Part shown: in pieces, positions 36,301 to 49,074 of the stretch
Layout of the letters: the number at the start of each line of letters is the position of its first letter
Numbering within the stretch: position 1 is the first letter of the stretch
DNA from: Alligator mississippiensis
Taxonomy: Eukaryota > Chordata > Crocodylia > Alligatoridae
DNA length: 64,000 bases
NCBI RefSeq assembly: GCF_030867095.1
Contig: NC_081824.1
Coordinates: forward strand, 344,094,203-344,158,202
Direction of reading: 5' to 3'
Translations under genes and position numbers: made by a program
The notes under the pieces: model-generated
Database searches by the model: none
What the model saw: only the letters and a program-made list of their open reading frames with translations
What the model was told of the DNA's origin: nothing

Positions 36301-39300
36301 CACACATGTAGAAAGCTATTTTGTATAGAGTAAGTGTGACCTGTGCTATTTTATTAAAATAATTAAATGAAGCTGTGTTATTTTAATAAAAATCACAATG
36401 CAATCTTGTTACACTTATTTTAATTCATTTTACCATTTTCACTAATCAGGCTATAATCCCCAACTGCTTGATTGATCTCTGATAATTCATGACATGATTC
36501 ATTAATAATATACACTTAAAACCTCAGTTTTATAGACTTGCGCAGCTGCCAAATTTAAAATGGAGAACTGCAGTCAAAATAACAAATCCAGCCTCATGCC
36601 CTGGAAATTTACAGCATTATTGAAAAACTAAATATTTATGACCAGAAACTTGAAGTTATGAGTGTTCCTTTTATTGCTAGGTTCAATCATAGTTTCACAG
36701 TTGGTAGGGTAGTTGGAAGGGACCTAAACAGATCATCAAGGCCAACACCCTGCCATGGGCAGGAAAGAATGCTAGGGTCAAATGACCACACCTAGGTGAT
36801 TATCTAGCCTCTTTCTGAAGACCCCCAGGGTAGGAGGGAGCACCACTTCCCTTGGTTAGGATCTAGTTGGTTCCAGCTCCTAGCCGCCCTGACTGTGAAG
36901 TAGTGTTTCCTGATGTCTAGCCTGAACCTACTCTCAGTCAATTTATGGCTGTTATTCCTAGTTACTCCTGGTAGTGCTCGGGAGAACAGGGACTCTCCCA
37001 TTCCAGAGAGTTTAAAATTGCCTTGGCTTAGGGAGCTATAGCACTTTGTAACTAGCATCTTAAACAAGTGTATCACGAAGTGCCCTGACAGCAACCCTGC
37101 TACATTTATAAGAGTCATTCCTCAGTTGCTCAAATTGCTTTGGAGTCAAAACAACAATATTCTTTTTAGCAGAAAGACATTTTTAAAGATGACATTCAAA
37201 AAGCACTGAAAGGAACTGCAAAAAATGAATGACTGGAATGAAGTAACAGTTAGTAGGAGTATGCAAAGAAATTGATTTCAATGCTTTCCCATTTGTGTTC
37301 CCATTTTCCCATAGTTTTGCCATTCCCCCTGATCAAAAAAGCCCATTAAAAATAGAACAGGTACCATTTAACACGATTAAGACTTTTTTCCATTGAGTGT
37401 TGCCCACTTTTGGAGTCTGACAGAACAAGATCTTGTGCTTGTCACACACAAATATTCGGTCCAAGATGAACTTGGAAACTGTAGTATGAGAAAGATTTCT
37501 CAGGGCTACGTCTCTGCAAACATTCTGTAGAAGCTCAAGTCTTTCCATATGGATCAGAGGTTGGTGCATCAGATTTCCAGAAAGCGCTTTTCCAGTTGGC
37601 TTATTATTGAAAAAAAAAGAACAGAAAAGCAAGTGTTTTGCTTTTATATCAAAATGTAAAGAACAAGAAATCAGTCTAGCTGTGTCAATTTTCTTCCCCT
37701 GTGCCCTCAGCACCCTCCCCCCCAAAATATTACTGGCTATTTACTGAAGTGATGCCACTTCAGCCCATCTCTTAGTAGTAGGGGTGGATCTAGGTGGTGG
37801 TGAAGTGGTGCAGTTGTACCCCTCACCTTTGATTCCTGCCCCACCCAAAATTTAAAACCAGCTGCCTGTTTTTTTTCTATTCAGGCAGTGCTAAGAGAGT
37901 CAATTGATTTCATGGTTCATTGTAATCTCCCTAATTCCTGTTAATCTCTCCATTCCACAGCTGTTAATGATCCTCTATTTTTTTTAATAGTCTCAATATT
38001 CCACTAATCAAACTATCCTTTCTTCTGCAATTTTGCTCTGTTAGCCATTCCCAGTAATGTCTCTCTTCTATTTCACAGCCCTACAGATTATTTTAATTCT
38101 AGCTAAAAACCTTAACTCAAGTGTGAGAATATTAACTCGGGTGTAGAAATGACTGACAGTGAAGTACTGGAGGTACTGTCAAGGTACTCAAGAAGGCTCA
38201 ATTTTGTTTCATGAAGCTGAATAAGAGATGTACATTTAACTATAATGACTAGCAGGCTAGTGATATCTCTTTTGACTACTCTTTGCCTAGTTCATTGTGG
38301 TTTCTTTAAACTGTATATGTAATTTAGTAAATTAGTGCATGTTCCAATAATGATATATATTTTTTGCTTTTATCTTAAATGCAGTAATATAGTGCTAGCC
38401 CCTTAGCATATTAGTAAAGCATCTAGCTTCTCTATAACTGGAGAAAAATGTGTTTTGTGTTATATGGGACGATGCAAAACACCAGCTCCACCGCCCTTTT
38501 CAAAATCCTAGATCCATTAATGCTGAGCAGTGTTGCTACTGGTGCTGGTGTGCTTTTTCCAATGACCATCCAGAACTGCAAGTCTTTCTCTATAGCACTT
38601 TTTGGCTTGCTGTAACAGGGTTTGGTCTTATCTGATCTGTAGTTCGGAACAAACCACACTTTTTTGAGAGCCTGGAGAATATATTTACTGAACTGCCAGT
38701 GGCAGTTTTCAGGCTACAGGACAGGAGAAATTCAGCAGAAACTAAATATTAATGGGGAGGGAGAAGGAAATTCTACCCTTTGGTTGGCAAAGAACCATTC
38801 TGTCTAAGTGTAGTCTAATGTGATGTCTTCCACCAATGCTTCCAATTCTTCCAGCTGCAGCAAATTGAAAATTGCAAAATTTTGAGCCTGTTTCACTGGT
38901 ACACTTAGAACACTATGAGCAAAAGCCCTTCTACTTGGCTACTTTTTGGGAAAGTAGAGGCCTGCACTAGAAGTATTCAGAGTAAGGAAGGATGATCCTA
39001 AAAGAAAGAAATCCTCCAGTCAAAAAAAGAGAAGAAGAAAAAAGTGGAAGTGGGAGGACTAAGATTTTATTGTTTGTTTACAAAGACATAAGGGTAAACC
39101 TCTCAAAATTATTTCTGGTGGAAATGATTATTGATTACACAATTCTTTATTTTACTTAAGGTACTGGCTTTCCAAAAAATAGGTAAAAGCATTCTTATTC
39201 TGTTAGAGATACTGGGATGCTTAGGAAAATATCTTTAAAAAAATCAGGCCCACAGATTAATACTTTGAAATAAGCAGTCTGGGTTTAAAAGTTCAGCAGA

Positions 39301-42300
39301 CAAAGCTGTTTTACCAATCTTGCAGGGCAATAAAGCTTATGGCCTTTGTGCCATAAGCAAAAGGCTTTAAGGCTAAAGCATTAAGGCTCAGAAAAAGTTA
39401 TTAAAAACACAGACTTAAGGCCAAGCATGTGCTGTGAGATCTAAACTTAAATTATTTGATCCTCTGAAGAAGGGCATCTCTGACATATACTCTAAATCTC
39501 ACATGAAGCAGATGGGGTTTTAGTGACAAACCTACAGTCTGTTGGAGGGGTATGACTAAAGGCCTGCAGGAGGACTGAAAAGTCCTCTTCTAATCCCTTC
39601 TCCAAAGATTCTTAAGTTGTCCCTCTGCACTTTTATTTTGTTACTCCACTTCCAATCTTTCTTCTGCGAGCAACCTCTCCCCAGGCTGCTGGTCCATTAC
39701 ATACCTCCCTCCTTCACCACTGTACCTTCAAGCACCATGATTTCCCTTTCTTCTCATTTTTTAATTGCCTCCAACTTTCTGTTCTAAAGCCAGGCCCTGG
39801 CAGAACTGCCAAGACAGCCACTCTTATTTCAAAAAGGAAGGGAGGAATCCTTTAGTTATAAAATGAGGCTGTCTTGATATCATCAATATTGGTTGGGGAG
39901 GGGAATTCCCCTTTTCCTATCAATAATTCTCCCTACTAATCAATCTGCAAGATCTCTCTCACTGAGGGAAAAGACCAGATATTTAATTAAAAAGAGGGGA
40001 CAAAAATACATGGCCATCAGTCATTTTTCCCCATTTTAAGCTAACCTTTTCAAAGCCAGTCACCCACCTGGATAGTACTATTTAAAACAATAATTTGTAT
40101 GTTTGGGGTGAAATCAATTAATTTTTGGTCCCAGACACTGGATTTCAACTAGATGAGTCAAGTGAACTGGTTGTGAAGGGTGGGCTTGCAAAGTGTGAAT
40201 TTCCCCAGACTCATTTTCAATGGAATACTGCTCTCCCCTTATCCTATGCTTCTCTACTACAAAAAACAGTATAAAAGTTAGAAAGCTCTAGGGACTCCAC
40301 TGAACTCATCTTTTTTGAATATTTCAGGAAATCCAAACATGAGAGAGATATTCTACCTTTGCCCCAGATCTAATTTACCTATCTGGGGATTTTAGCAGTA
40401 GGCCAAAATCCAGTTAAACAAAATTTAGTTACAGCATTGGCTATGGCTTGGCTATTGACATCTCTGGAGTCCCCTCTCCTCCCCCTTCCACCCCATGCTA
40501 CTAGTTCAAGCTGTATTTTATTGGTCTAGATTTAAATTATTGTCCCTGCCACTGAACACAAAATGTTAGAAAGATACAACATGAAAGAGGCAACTTTAAC
40601 ATTACTCTCTCGTATTAATTATGAGCTGTGAAACCACTTGCTGTTGTTACTCAGGTAAAGTTCAGAAGCATTTGATTAAGTGAGCAAAGAAACTCAAATG
40701 CCTTTATCCATATTTGGATACAGTGTCAGGAACTTTAGATGCAGCATCTATGAAACGTATATATAGAGGCCAATTAAAAACTTTTTATTTTTCAGCCCAA
40801 TGCCATCTGGGAAAATATAATCTTGCTTTCTGCATCCATTTCACTTTGGCCATGAAGTAACTTGGACAGCCTAACAGAATGCTTATCATTCTGTAAACAT
40901 CACCTTTGCATGTGTTCAGGATTAATAGTATTGTTCTGCTCCTGAAACTGTTAGAGCATAATGAGGGAGACCGCTTTGGGTCTAAACACCTCATTATTTT
41001 TTCCCAGATATACAAGGGCAGAGTGTATGAATAATCACTACGCAATCAAAATGTTTCCAGCCTTAAACCAAGGTACAAAAAACCAAAGCTTTCTTGATTT
41101 GAGCATTTTGGTAATTATTTCAATTTCGATTTGTATAGGTAAAAAAGTAAAGCCTAATCTGATTTATTTGGGACAGTGGACAAAAAAATGTATTCCTTCG
41201 CTCTAAAACTAACCTCAAATTCTAGTTCAATTGTAGACATGAATTTAACCTATACATTTACAGAATTTGACAGGCTTGTTTTGTCCATTTTCCCACCACT
41301 CAGAATTGTTCACTACAAAATTCAACCTCTACTAAATGCTATTGCAATTATTTTCGACTTAAGTAAAATCTTGAGAGCAGAGACAGCACAATTAAGAAAA
41401 GGATGGAAAATAATGAAGGCAGCAATGTGGGAAAAAGAAAAGGGAAACAAATCAGAGTGGAGAGACTTAGCAAGAAGACTAAGAAAGAAACCAGAGGTGG
41501 AAAGATATATCATTTGATTACAAAAGCCAGATTTTGCCCTCAGGAACTGGACAGCCCCAATGACTGCAACAGGATAGCTCAGGATTAGAATATGCATGAC
41601 AGCAGAATCTGGAGCTCTATGCAAAAGACAGAGCAACTGCTTTGGCCAGCCTATCTTTAAAAAGAAGAGGTGATGCTACATTTCCATTTAGATAGGAACA
41701 TATTTTTAAGCTGAATCAACATTACAAAATAAGGTTACCTTACTGGGAGTGGTGGGGCAGAGCAGTTTATAACCATAAATTACAAGCATAAACCATGAAA
41801 ATGTAAGAACTCTAGGAGTTCTACTTATCTAAATAAAAGGGCAATTAAACATGTCCTGTGCCACAACTGCTTGTGCCTTTAAGTAAAGGACTCTCTTTCA
41901 TTAAATCTGAATTTTCCCTATTTTTTTTAAGCACCTAACACATCTCAATAGCATGTACCTGGAATTCTTCAGGCAAACGTTTCTCCTCTGGTACTTGTAC
42001 CTTCTCCACTTTTGTCATAGCTGTTAGCATTAATGGTTCTTGCTTGGCACCATATTCTAGAGAAGAACGAGAGATAAGAGCTACAGGAAAAGACGATTAC
42101 TTCTGCATTACAGGCAATCATTGGTATCACTTCTTGCATCAAACACAATTGAGCACTCACTCCAAAAAGTACTTGAAACAAATACAGCCAAATCTCTCTC
42201 TCATATTTTGAAGGATGTATTCTTCTGGGATACTGGTGGTTCACCCCGGTGTAACTTCAGTAACATTCCACCACAGATAAATATGACCCTATATTTTCAT

Positions 42301-45300
42301 GGGCTTTCATTTCCAAAGTGCATATAGGAGCATTAATCTTTCATATGGCATAAATCTAAATGCAATACAAAAGATTCACGTAGTCATTTCAAATGTGATT
42401 GAGTCAGTAATGCAATGTATGACATTTAAATTGTGTCCAGTTGACAAATGACCATAAAAAAAATCTTCTGTTGAGCCTATTGGTTAAGTAAACTCAAAAA
42501 AACGTGGCCAAACAAAAAATTAATCTATCAGGTTGTGCTCATTTTTGTGTACAGGTTTTCTTACTATAAATTCACAGACTCGACATAGCCGAAGTATAAT
42601 TGATGAAGGCATTTTTGTCTGCCGAACAGCTTCCCCTAGCACATATTGCCACTACCAAAGGATGTAAGATCAATTTCTCATTTGTCACTAGGCTCATAAG
42701 AAAAGAGATTTAGTTGGTATTCCTCTTTTTGAACTAATTTAATGCAGCTGAAAATCTGTGACCAAATTAAGGGTGTAAAATAGGATGCACTTCCCCACAT
42801 ACAATATTTCTATAGCCCAGATTCTAGGACAACACTGACTGCTAGCTTTACCATATATATTTATGGAGAATATAGAGGAAAACAGGAATCTAACCCAGTT
42901 TACCCTGGCACAACACAACCTGATAACACAAGATATAATACCCTAATGTACTACAGGTAAAGCAGAGGGACTATGACAGCCAGCATACTGCTGCTGTAAA
43001 ATTGTTAATATATGCTCAAGAGATCCCAGGAAGTGGGCCCACACACCACCACCACCTCCTGCCCCCAACTACAGAGGAAGGCAAAACCAATCTGGCCATG
43101 GAGTAGAATTCCTTCCTGAACCCAAATATGATAATCAGTCTGACCCTGAACAGAGGCAAGACCCTCTAGCCAAGAACTTTGAGTTTAAGTCCCAGAAGGA
43201 GCACTGGCACACCCCAGTTTAAATCCCCAGCCTTAGCTGCAGTCAACATCAGAGGCGTGCAAAACGGGCCATATTCGATCTGGATTCAGATTCAGCCCGA
43301 ATCGGGGACAGTGATTTGATTTGTTGATTCAGATCACTGTTCCGATTTGATTCGCCCCAATCCGAATCTGAAGATTTGATGCTGATTTGGAGAATCAGCG
43401 ATTCGGCTATAGACACAGCTTTAAATGTTTTTTCTACATACCTCAAGGTACCAGGCGTGGCTCGTGATTACTGAGAAGCTGGGGCAGATGGAGCATCCCA
43501 GAGGAGCGTGCCCCTCCCCCCCACATGCTTGACAGTGAATCTGGAAGGGAACTGGAAGTACATGGCAATCAGCCATGGGGGGACCCCGAGTGCCCTCCCC
43601 AGACCTAGGAGGCACGAGTTGCCAAGCTGGGGAGATGCAGCTGCACGCTCCCTGGCAGACCCAGAAGTGGATCAGAAGGGCGTCTAGTCCACTTCTGGGT
43701 CTGCTACTGAGCACGCAGGGGACCCCCCCCCCCCCCACTCCTGTGGGATGCTCCATCCCCCCCAAAATAGCATTCACGAGCCGCCTGGTACCTCGAGGTA
43801 TGTAGAAAAAAAATTTAAAGCTGTGTCTATTGCCAAATTGCTGAATCTTTCCAAATCTCTCTGAATTGATTCAGAGGGTTCCGATTCAGAGAGATTAAAG
43901 CTTCTCCCGATTCAATTCAAATTCGGAGAATTGGCCACCAAATCGGGCCAAATCTCTGCTGAATCCAATCAGCAACTGAAAGTTGCTGAAAGGGATCTTG
44001 GAGTCATTGTTGACTCCAGGATGGACATGAATCGCCAATGAGAGGAAGCGGTCAGTAAGGCTAACTGCACCTTGTCGTGCATCTACAGATGCGTCACAAG
44101 CAGGTCCAGGGGGGTGATCCTTCCCCTCTATGTGGTGCTGGTCAGGCTGCAGTTGGAGTACTGCGTCCAGTTCTGGACACTGCACTTCAAGAGGGATGTG
44201 GGAAACCTTGAGAGGGTCCAGAGGAGGGCCACTCGCATGGTCAGGGGGCAGCAGGCCAGGCCCTATGAAGATAGACTGAAGGGCCTGAATCTATTCAGCC
44301 TCCACAAGAGAAGGCTGAGAGGGGATCTGGTGGCCATCTATAAACTCACCAGGGGGCACCAGCAGAAAATAGGTGAAGCTCTGTTCCCCCCCCCCCCCCG
44401 GCACTACCTGGGATAACAAGGAATAATGGCCACAAATTGATTGCAAGTAGGTTCAGGCTTGATATCAGGAGGCATTACTTTATGGTTAGGGCTGCCAGGC
44501 TTTGGAATGGGCTTCCAAGAGAGGTGGTGCTCTCCCCTACCTGGGAGGTCTTCAAGAGGAGGTTGGATAGATATCTGGCTGGGGTATTATGATCCCAGCA
44601 CTCATTCCTGCCCAGGGCAGGGGGTCAGACCTGATGATCTGTTCAGGTCCCTTCCAACCCTAGAAACTATGAAACTATGAAGCTTCGCACAGCCCTAGTC
44701 AACACCTAGTTCCTCTGAGGGCTTAAAAAAACCCCTGACACATGAAGGAGCATGGGGATTGGGGAAGAGACTGGAATTCCCTCCTAGTCCCATTTGATAA
44801 CCAGCAAAGCCCAGAGGCCTGGAAAATACCCATAGAATTTATGCACAGCTACCCCTAGTTAATTCCCAGCCAGTGGCATTTCAACCTCTTCTTGAACACC
44901 TCCAATTATAGAGTCCACAACTTCCCTAGGCAGTCGATTCCACTGTCTCACTGTTCTTACAGTGAAGAGGGTTTTCCTGATATCCAATCTAAGCCTACTG
45001 TTCTGCATCTTCAAGCCACTGGTCCGCATCCTCCTCTCTACAGCAAGAGAGAAAAGGTGCTTTCCAACTTCTTTATGGCAGCTCTTCAAGTATTTGAAGA
45101 CTCCTATCATATCCCCTCTTCAGCACCTTTTCCGCAAACTGAACATGCCTAGCTCCTTCAGCCTCTCCTTGTGTGACTTGTTTTCCAAGTCCTTCATCAT
45201 CTTTGTCACCTGCCTCTGGACCCTCTCTAACTTGTCTGTGGCCTTTTTCAAATCTGAAGCCCAAAACTGCACACAATAAATGAGGCCTAACTAGCGCCCA

Positions 45301-48300
45301 GTAGAGAGGCACTATCACCTCCCATAGGTTGTACTTAATGCTTTTAGTGATGCATACCAAAACTGCATTTTTATTTTGTGAAGCTGCATCATACTGCAGA
45401 CTCATATTGAGTCTGATCTACCAAAACTCCCAGATCTTCTCCATAGTGCTGCCATCCAGCTACGTGTCACATATTTTATATCTGTATTTTTGATTATTCT
45501 TCCCAAGATGTAGCATCTTGCATTTGTGGGCATTGAACTTCATCCTGGCAGCTTCAGCCCAGATATCCAATATGTCCAACATGAGAGCAAATCTTGTTCC
45601 CTCCTCCCATACATACTGGCATACTAGATCAAACCTGGAATGGAGTGCTGTACCCCAGTATTCATGCATGAGAACCACGTGCTTGAGAAGCCTTCATAGG
45701 GAATCTGAATCCCCTCTTTATTATGGCGCACACATCCACATGTAGCTTGCCCAAACACTATGTGCCCACATGTATAAGGGGTAAAGTTTGGAGACATCTG
45801 GAGGCCAAAGGTAAAACGAACCAAAGTGAGGAGCAGAAAGAAAATAAACTATGCAGTTTCATCAGTCTGCTACCTCATCCCTCTTGCACAGAAAGGTTGG
45901 ATTTCCAAAGTCCAGAAGATGCTATTGGAGCCAGTGTTTTGACAAATAAAGGCAAGAATTGCTTCTCTACTCTAGGCCCCATAAATCAGCATGTAGCACA
46001 GCCTGAATGAAAAAGAACAATACTGGTTTAGGTAATTTAGAAGAAAAAAAATAGAGGAAAAAAATGCCACTCTCAGTCAAATGTGAAAAGCAGAACTCCA
46101 ATACAAAGAACAGTTGACAGTTTTATTCCAGACCCAGTTGCTAAATAAAAATAGATGCAAATAACTGGAAACTTCATCACCTGAGTAAGATTACTTTTGA
46201 GAATAACTGCTTCTATATGTGTGTTCTTGTATACATGCACATATGTGAGTCTGTATGTTCCTTATGAAACAAAATAAAAAACAAATACATAAAAACAAGG
46301 AAGTGAAAGGAAAGGAAGAAATTTATTGTTGAGGATACAGACAGAACAGAAAAGTCAAAGTAAAAAAGACACTGTGAATCACATCTCACTGGAAACAAAA
46401 GTGGAACCCTGGGAATCATTTCCATACTACAGCCCTAATTCTACAACTAGCATCCTGGACAAGGACTGTTGAACCAAAGAGTCTGAGCAGGCAAAGCAGT
46501 CTACCCAAACCAAATTGCAGTCATCCCAGGACCACGGCCCAGTTTCCATAACATCAATACAAATACCAACCCAAAGAGCTGGCAGCCACAGAGAAATAAA
46601 AGGACCTAAAAAGCAATAATTTTAAAGCAGCAGAGACAAAACAAATCTGGTTTGTTAAAAAGGATTAATTTAGAATATTATAAATATTCTCTACTTTTAC
46701 ACCCTCCCACTAAAAAGTTGACATCTTTTCACTTTAGAGAGTCAGATAACATTACTCACATGTGGTAAGGCATTATACCATTTTTCTATCAGTATCAAAT
46801 AATAAAAAATAAGAGTATATCAATATTGCTTTCCCTCTCCTTCCCCAGTCATTCTTTTGTAGGCATACACAAAACAACATGTTCTCTTTGCAGCAGCCTT
46901 TCCCTAACACGTATTGTTCCCGCTTGTCCTCACACAACAGTATTATCTCCCGTATCAGCTACTCAATAAAATAAGCAAAGGTCTGATTCTGCAAAGACTT
47001 AGAGCACATGCTCAACATGTCTAGTCCAACTGAAATCAATAGCAGTATTTACTTTGTGTACAGTTAACTGTGTGCTTAAGTGTTTGCAGGATTGGAGCCT
47101 AGGGAATTGCACCATTCTCTGCTCCAGTAACAATTCAAGGAAGGGAGGAATCAGTATTGAATGGCAAGGGGAAAAAAGGGAAAAAACTGATGGCGTCCAA
47201 ACAAACAAAAATAATGCAGAGGGTATTCCAAATAAAAGACTGAAACAAATAAATAATAAATGGCATATAAACTCTTTTCATGTTCCCTGCTGGAAAGAAA
47301 CACTTGGAAGAAACTGCTAGGAAGTAAGAACCGGCATAGTATAAAGGATTCAAACATTTACCTACTTAAACCAAGATCAGCTCATTTGCAGAAGCTGTAA
47401 CAGAGCTCCTAAAATGCCTGAAGTGAAGAGATTTACTTATCCAACAATCTGTAAGCCTTGTTTCATAAGGCTGCAGAAACCACTGGGTTTGTCACACTGA
47501 AGTGTGGCATTTATCCGTTGACAAGTCACTCATTGAACTGTATTGATGATTTTGCTCCTCATAACTATATTTATGTTTCTAAGAAGATACAGAAATATAG
47601 ATGTTTTCTGACAATGCAAACACGCTCTGAAACAATATTTGCATATCATGTCCTTGCCTTCATCATATACTCCCTGCTGATATGCTTCATAACAGCAACT
47701 CACAAGTACAGAGAGAGAACGTGGCACGCTGGGTGGTGTTATCGAGTGGCTTTAAACTCCTTATCAATCTAATACTATCTGGGCTACTTAGTCTAAGCAA
47801 AAGCTTATCAGCTGTTTGTCATTCATACAGCCAAAGATAAATCTGAAAGTAAGCAGCAAGGCAAAGGAAGTGAGGTTAAGTGCACTACAAATCCAATTTT
47901 GTTATGGTCTCTTCTAAAAATTATAATGGAAGGGCAAGTATTTAAATGGCACAAGCTAATCCAGCAGTAGAACAGCTCATGTAACTCTACTGAACTCATA
48001 AAAAGCACATCATAATATTGAATAGAATTGATTTGAGAACTTGAATATCACAAGGCAGAACTGCAAAATGAGATCCCATCTGTTCCCAAGTTCAGAAGTC
48101 TGGTAGCAGTGTTAGTTTTTTACATCTTTATTGATGAGAATGCAAACTGTGTAAGTGTTAGCATTGTTGCACACTGGTAATACACAGAACATAACCACTC
48201 CACTCTCAAATCTTCCTACATAAAAATGCTAAACATTGCACTGGGATCCCTGATGAGCACAACAATTACACTGCCACTTTTGGACACAACATTAAGTAAT

Positions 48301-48437
48301 GTTCTGTTACACCAAATTTAATTAAACTTGAACTTACCATCTGGGTCTTTAAAAGTTAATGTGATGAACTTGCTAGCAACCATGAACATGAATATCACCC
48401 AAAAGCATGCAGCTAACAGCAACCACTGGTGGTGCAT
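29811..48437 (-). CDS. CHST10: Carbohydrate sulfotransferase 10 (HNK-1 sulfotransferase), five coding exons
   Basis: This Golgi type II membrane enzyme transfers sulfate from PAPS to the 3-position of terminal glucuronic acid, completing the HNK-1 epitope on neural glycoproteins and glycolipids. Joined exons are 48437-48338, 42056-41959, 37599-37365, 33975-33870 and 30348-29811, totalling 1077 nt and 358 residues; from recall the human protein is 356. All junctions use GT/AG and keep frame. A short cytoplasmic tail precedes a membrane anchor (about residues 5-27). The 5'-PAPS motif is QTPKVGNTQWKKV (127-139) and the 3'-phosphate motif is IVRDPFERLISAF (189-201). NxS/T sites fall at 101, 230 and 318. 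Nearly all C-terminal residues match the mammalian enzyme, so the gene looks functional. Introns of about 3.4-9.7 kb hold the window's densest hAT and foldback insertions, none touching an exon. Confidence 0.97.
31810..33630. mobile_element. GC-rich hAT-like element in CHST10 intron 5
   Basis: It starts CAGTCGTCCCCAACTGG and ends AAAGACTGGAGACCACCA, inverted hAT-style termini, flanked by TCCTAAAT (31802-31809) and TTCTAAAT (33631-33638). The 1.8-kb interior is very GC-rich, with diverged internal repeats (blocks such as GGGAAGA[A/G]CCCAGC around 32695 and 32970) and a G15-type run near 33251. Long overlapping frames on both strands come from composition and are not genes. Its right end lies about 240 bp from coding exon 4. 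Confidence 0.8.
33870..33975 (-). CDS. CHST10: CHST10 coding exon 4
   Basis: The acceptor is TTATCTAG before GA-GCA and the donor is AAAAG followed by GTGAGAGG. The 106-nt exon encodes the end of codon 145 to the first two bases of codon 180, containing FSSIEEIPENIVHDHEKNGL. It joins neighbouring exons in frame (phases 1 and 2). Confidence 0.97.
34001..34040 (-). repeat. (CCTTT)8 microsatellite beside the exon 4 acceptor
   Basis: Eight AAAGG units on the plus strand read as CCTTT on the CHST10 sense strand. The tract lies 26-65 nt upstream of the exon 4 splice acceptor, where the branch point and polypyrimidine tract are normally found. Confidence 0.95.
36687..37135 (-). mobile_element. CR1 LINE 3' fragment in CHST10 intron 4
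   Basis: Minus-strand frame fragments encode RFRLDIRKHYFTVRAARSWN, the CR1 polyprotein tail, followed by a 3' end with GATGATCTGTTTAGGTCCC and an ATAG/ACTATGA-type terminus near 36690. It is 5'-truncated. Confidence 0.85.
37365..37599 (-). CDS. CHST10: CHST10 coding exon 3
   Basis: The acceptor AATAATAAG precedes CCA-ACT-GGA and the donor follows AATG (GTACCTG). The exon encodes residues 67-144 plus one base of codon 145. It contains the NLS glycosylation site (N101) and the 5'-PAPS binding motif QTPKVGNTQWKKV, with lysine 130 in the key position. Confidence 0.97.
37741..41958. other. CHST10 intron 3, upstream part of intron 4 and unassigned sequence
   Basis: Apart from the intron context no exon is seen. 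Near 37775-37830 the segment GGGGTGGATCTAGGTGG to TGTACCCCT looks like a piece of an unassigned short repeat. Open frames at 41176-41636 are antisense or intronic and not supported as genes. Confidence 0.4.
41959..42056 (-). CDS. CHST10: CHST10 coding exon 2
   Basis: The acceptor GTTCTTCTCTAG precedes AA-TAT-GGT and the donor follows TTC-CAG (GTACATGC). The 98-nt exon encodes the stem region (YGAKQEPLMLTAMTKVEKV, then PEEKRLPEEF). It is less conserved than the catalytic domain but aligns end to end with the mammalian stem. Confidence 0.95.
43251..44698. mobile_element. Foldback element with long inverted arms, split by a CR1 insertion
   Basis: It begins AGAGGCGTGCAAAAC and ends TTCGCACAGCCCT, with TCAACATC (43243-43250) and TCAACACC just outside the right end. 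The left arm (about 43251-43480) and right arm (about 43750-43970) are inverted copies containing CAGCTTTAAATGTTTTTTCT, CTACATACCTC and GGTACC blocks. The middle is GC-rich with a C-run near 43720. A CR1 tail (43975-44682) interrupts the right arm. Sizes without the CR1 agree with the 54562-55391 copy. Confidence 0.8.
43975..44682 (+). mobile_element. CR1 LINE 3' fragment inside the foldback element
   Basis: Frames encode GVILPLYVVLVRLQLEYCV and LNLFSLHKRRLRGDLVAIY, typical of the CR1 reverse-transcriptase tail, then RLWNG-like sequence and the 3' end GATGATCTGTTCAGGTCCC, with two tandem GAAACTAT units at the terminus. It is 5'-truncated and younger than the element it interrupts. Confidence 0.9.
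44866..45690 (-). mobile_element. CR1 LINE fragment in CHST10 intron 2
   Basis: Minus-strand frames encode NSRLRLDIRKTLFTVRTVRQ (45.0 kb), VIVPLYWALVRPHLL (45.3 kb) and KFNAHKCKMLHLGKNNQKY (45.5 kb), all in CR1 order. The extreme 3' end is missing and the frames are broken. Confidence 0.9.
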
Positions 48438-48478
48438 GTTGTCAGATAGGAGCCATATAAGACCTCGGCAGCTTCCTG
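48338..48478 (-). CDS. CHST10: CHST10 coding exon 1 with start codon
   Basis: The ATG at 48437-48435 begins MHHQWLLLAACFWVIFMF, the cytoplasmic tail and signal-anchor shared with mammalian CHST10. Coding runs to 48338, where the donor is GATG followed by GTAAGTT. About 40 nt of 5' UTR precede the ATG. The acceptor is an AG at 48480-48479, with a second AG 3 nt on, so the exon starts at 48478 or 48475. Confidence 0.95.
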
Positions 48479-48816
48479 CTTTAAAAACAAAACAAAACAT
48501 TACATAGTGTGGTTAGATGGAACACTAGGATCGTTCTACATGCACTTTAACCCTCAAACATCTAGATGTATATGCCACTTAAGAATGTTTTAAATTACTT
48601 GGAACATTTCAAAAGCACACAGGGAAAGAACTATTCTGAACTGTTCCTCTGTGAACCGGTTCACTGTTATGTGCAGACACAGAGCATTGTGTGCCTAGTG
48701 TCCAGTCAGTCCTCCAGGCATCCCAAACTTAACTGTTCCTCACAAGGCCTTGCAGGGCAACGAGCTGCTCTAGGATGCAGCCAGGACTCTACTGCCCAAA
48801 CATCTATTGCCTACAC

Positions 48817-49074
48817 CAGCATTTCTCAACCTGTGGGTCGCAAGAATATATGAAAGGGTAACAAACTTTAAAAAAGGAAAAATGTTGGAAACCATGGCTT
48901 TTTCCTTGCAGGCTGGCAGAGTTCCAACCTGCCAGGGGCTGCTTGGGGGCCCCCCATCACCCCCACACACATGGGGGGGTAGGGCTGGGGCCTAGGTGTG
49001 GGAGGCAGCAGGTTGGGACTGGCCACTTACGTTTACAAATGGGTCCTGGTACAAAAAAAGATTGAGAATCACTG
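48817..49074. mobile_element. hAT-like element (TTTCTCAACC family)
   Basis: It starts CAGCATTTCTCAACCTG and ends AAGATTGAGAATCACTG, flanked by GCCTACAC (48809-48816) and GCCTACAA (49075-49082). The internal GTTTACAAATGGGTCCTGG block is shared with the copies at the CHST10 CpG island. It lies about 330 bp upstream of coding exon 1. Confidence 0.9.

Noticed and set aside
41176-41636. Overlapping open frames on both strands within CHST10 intron 3
   Set aside because: No splice sites, no family resemblance, and CHST10 coding is fully accounted for by the five exons.
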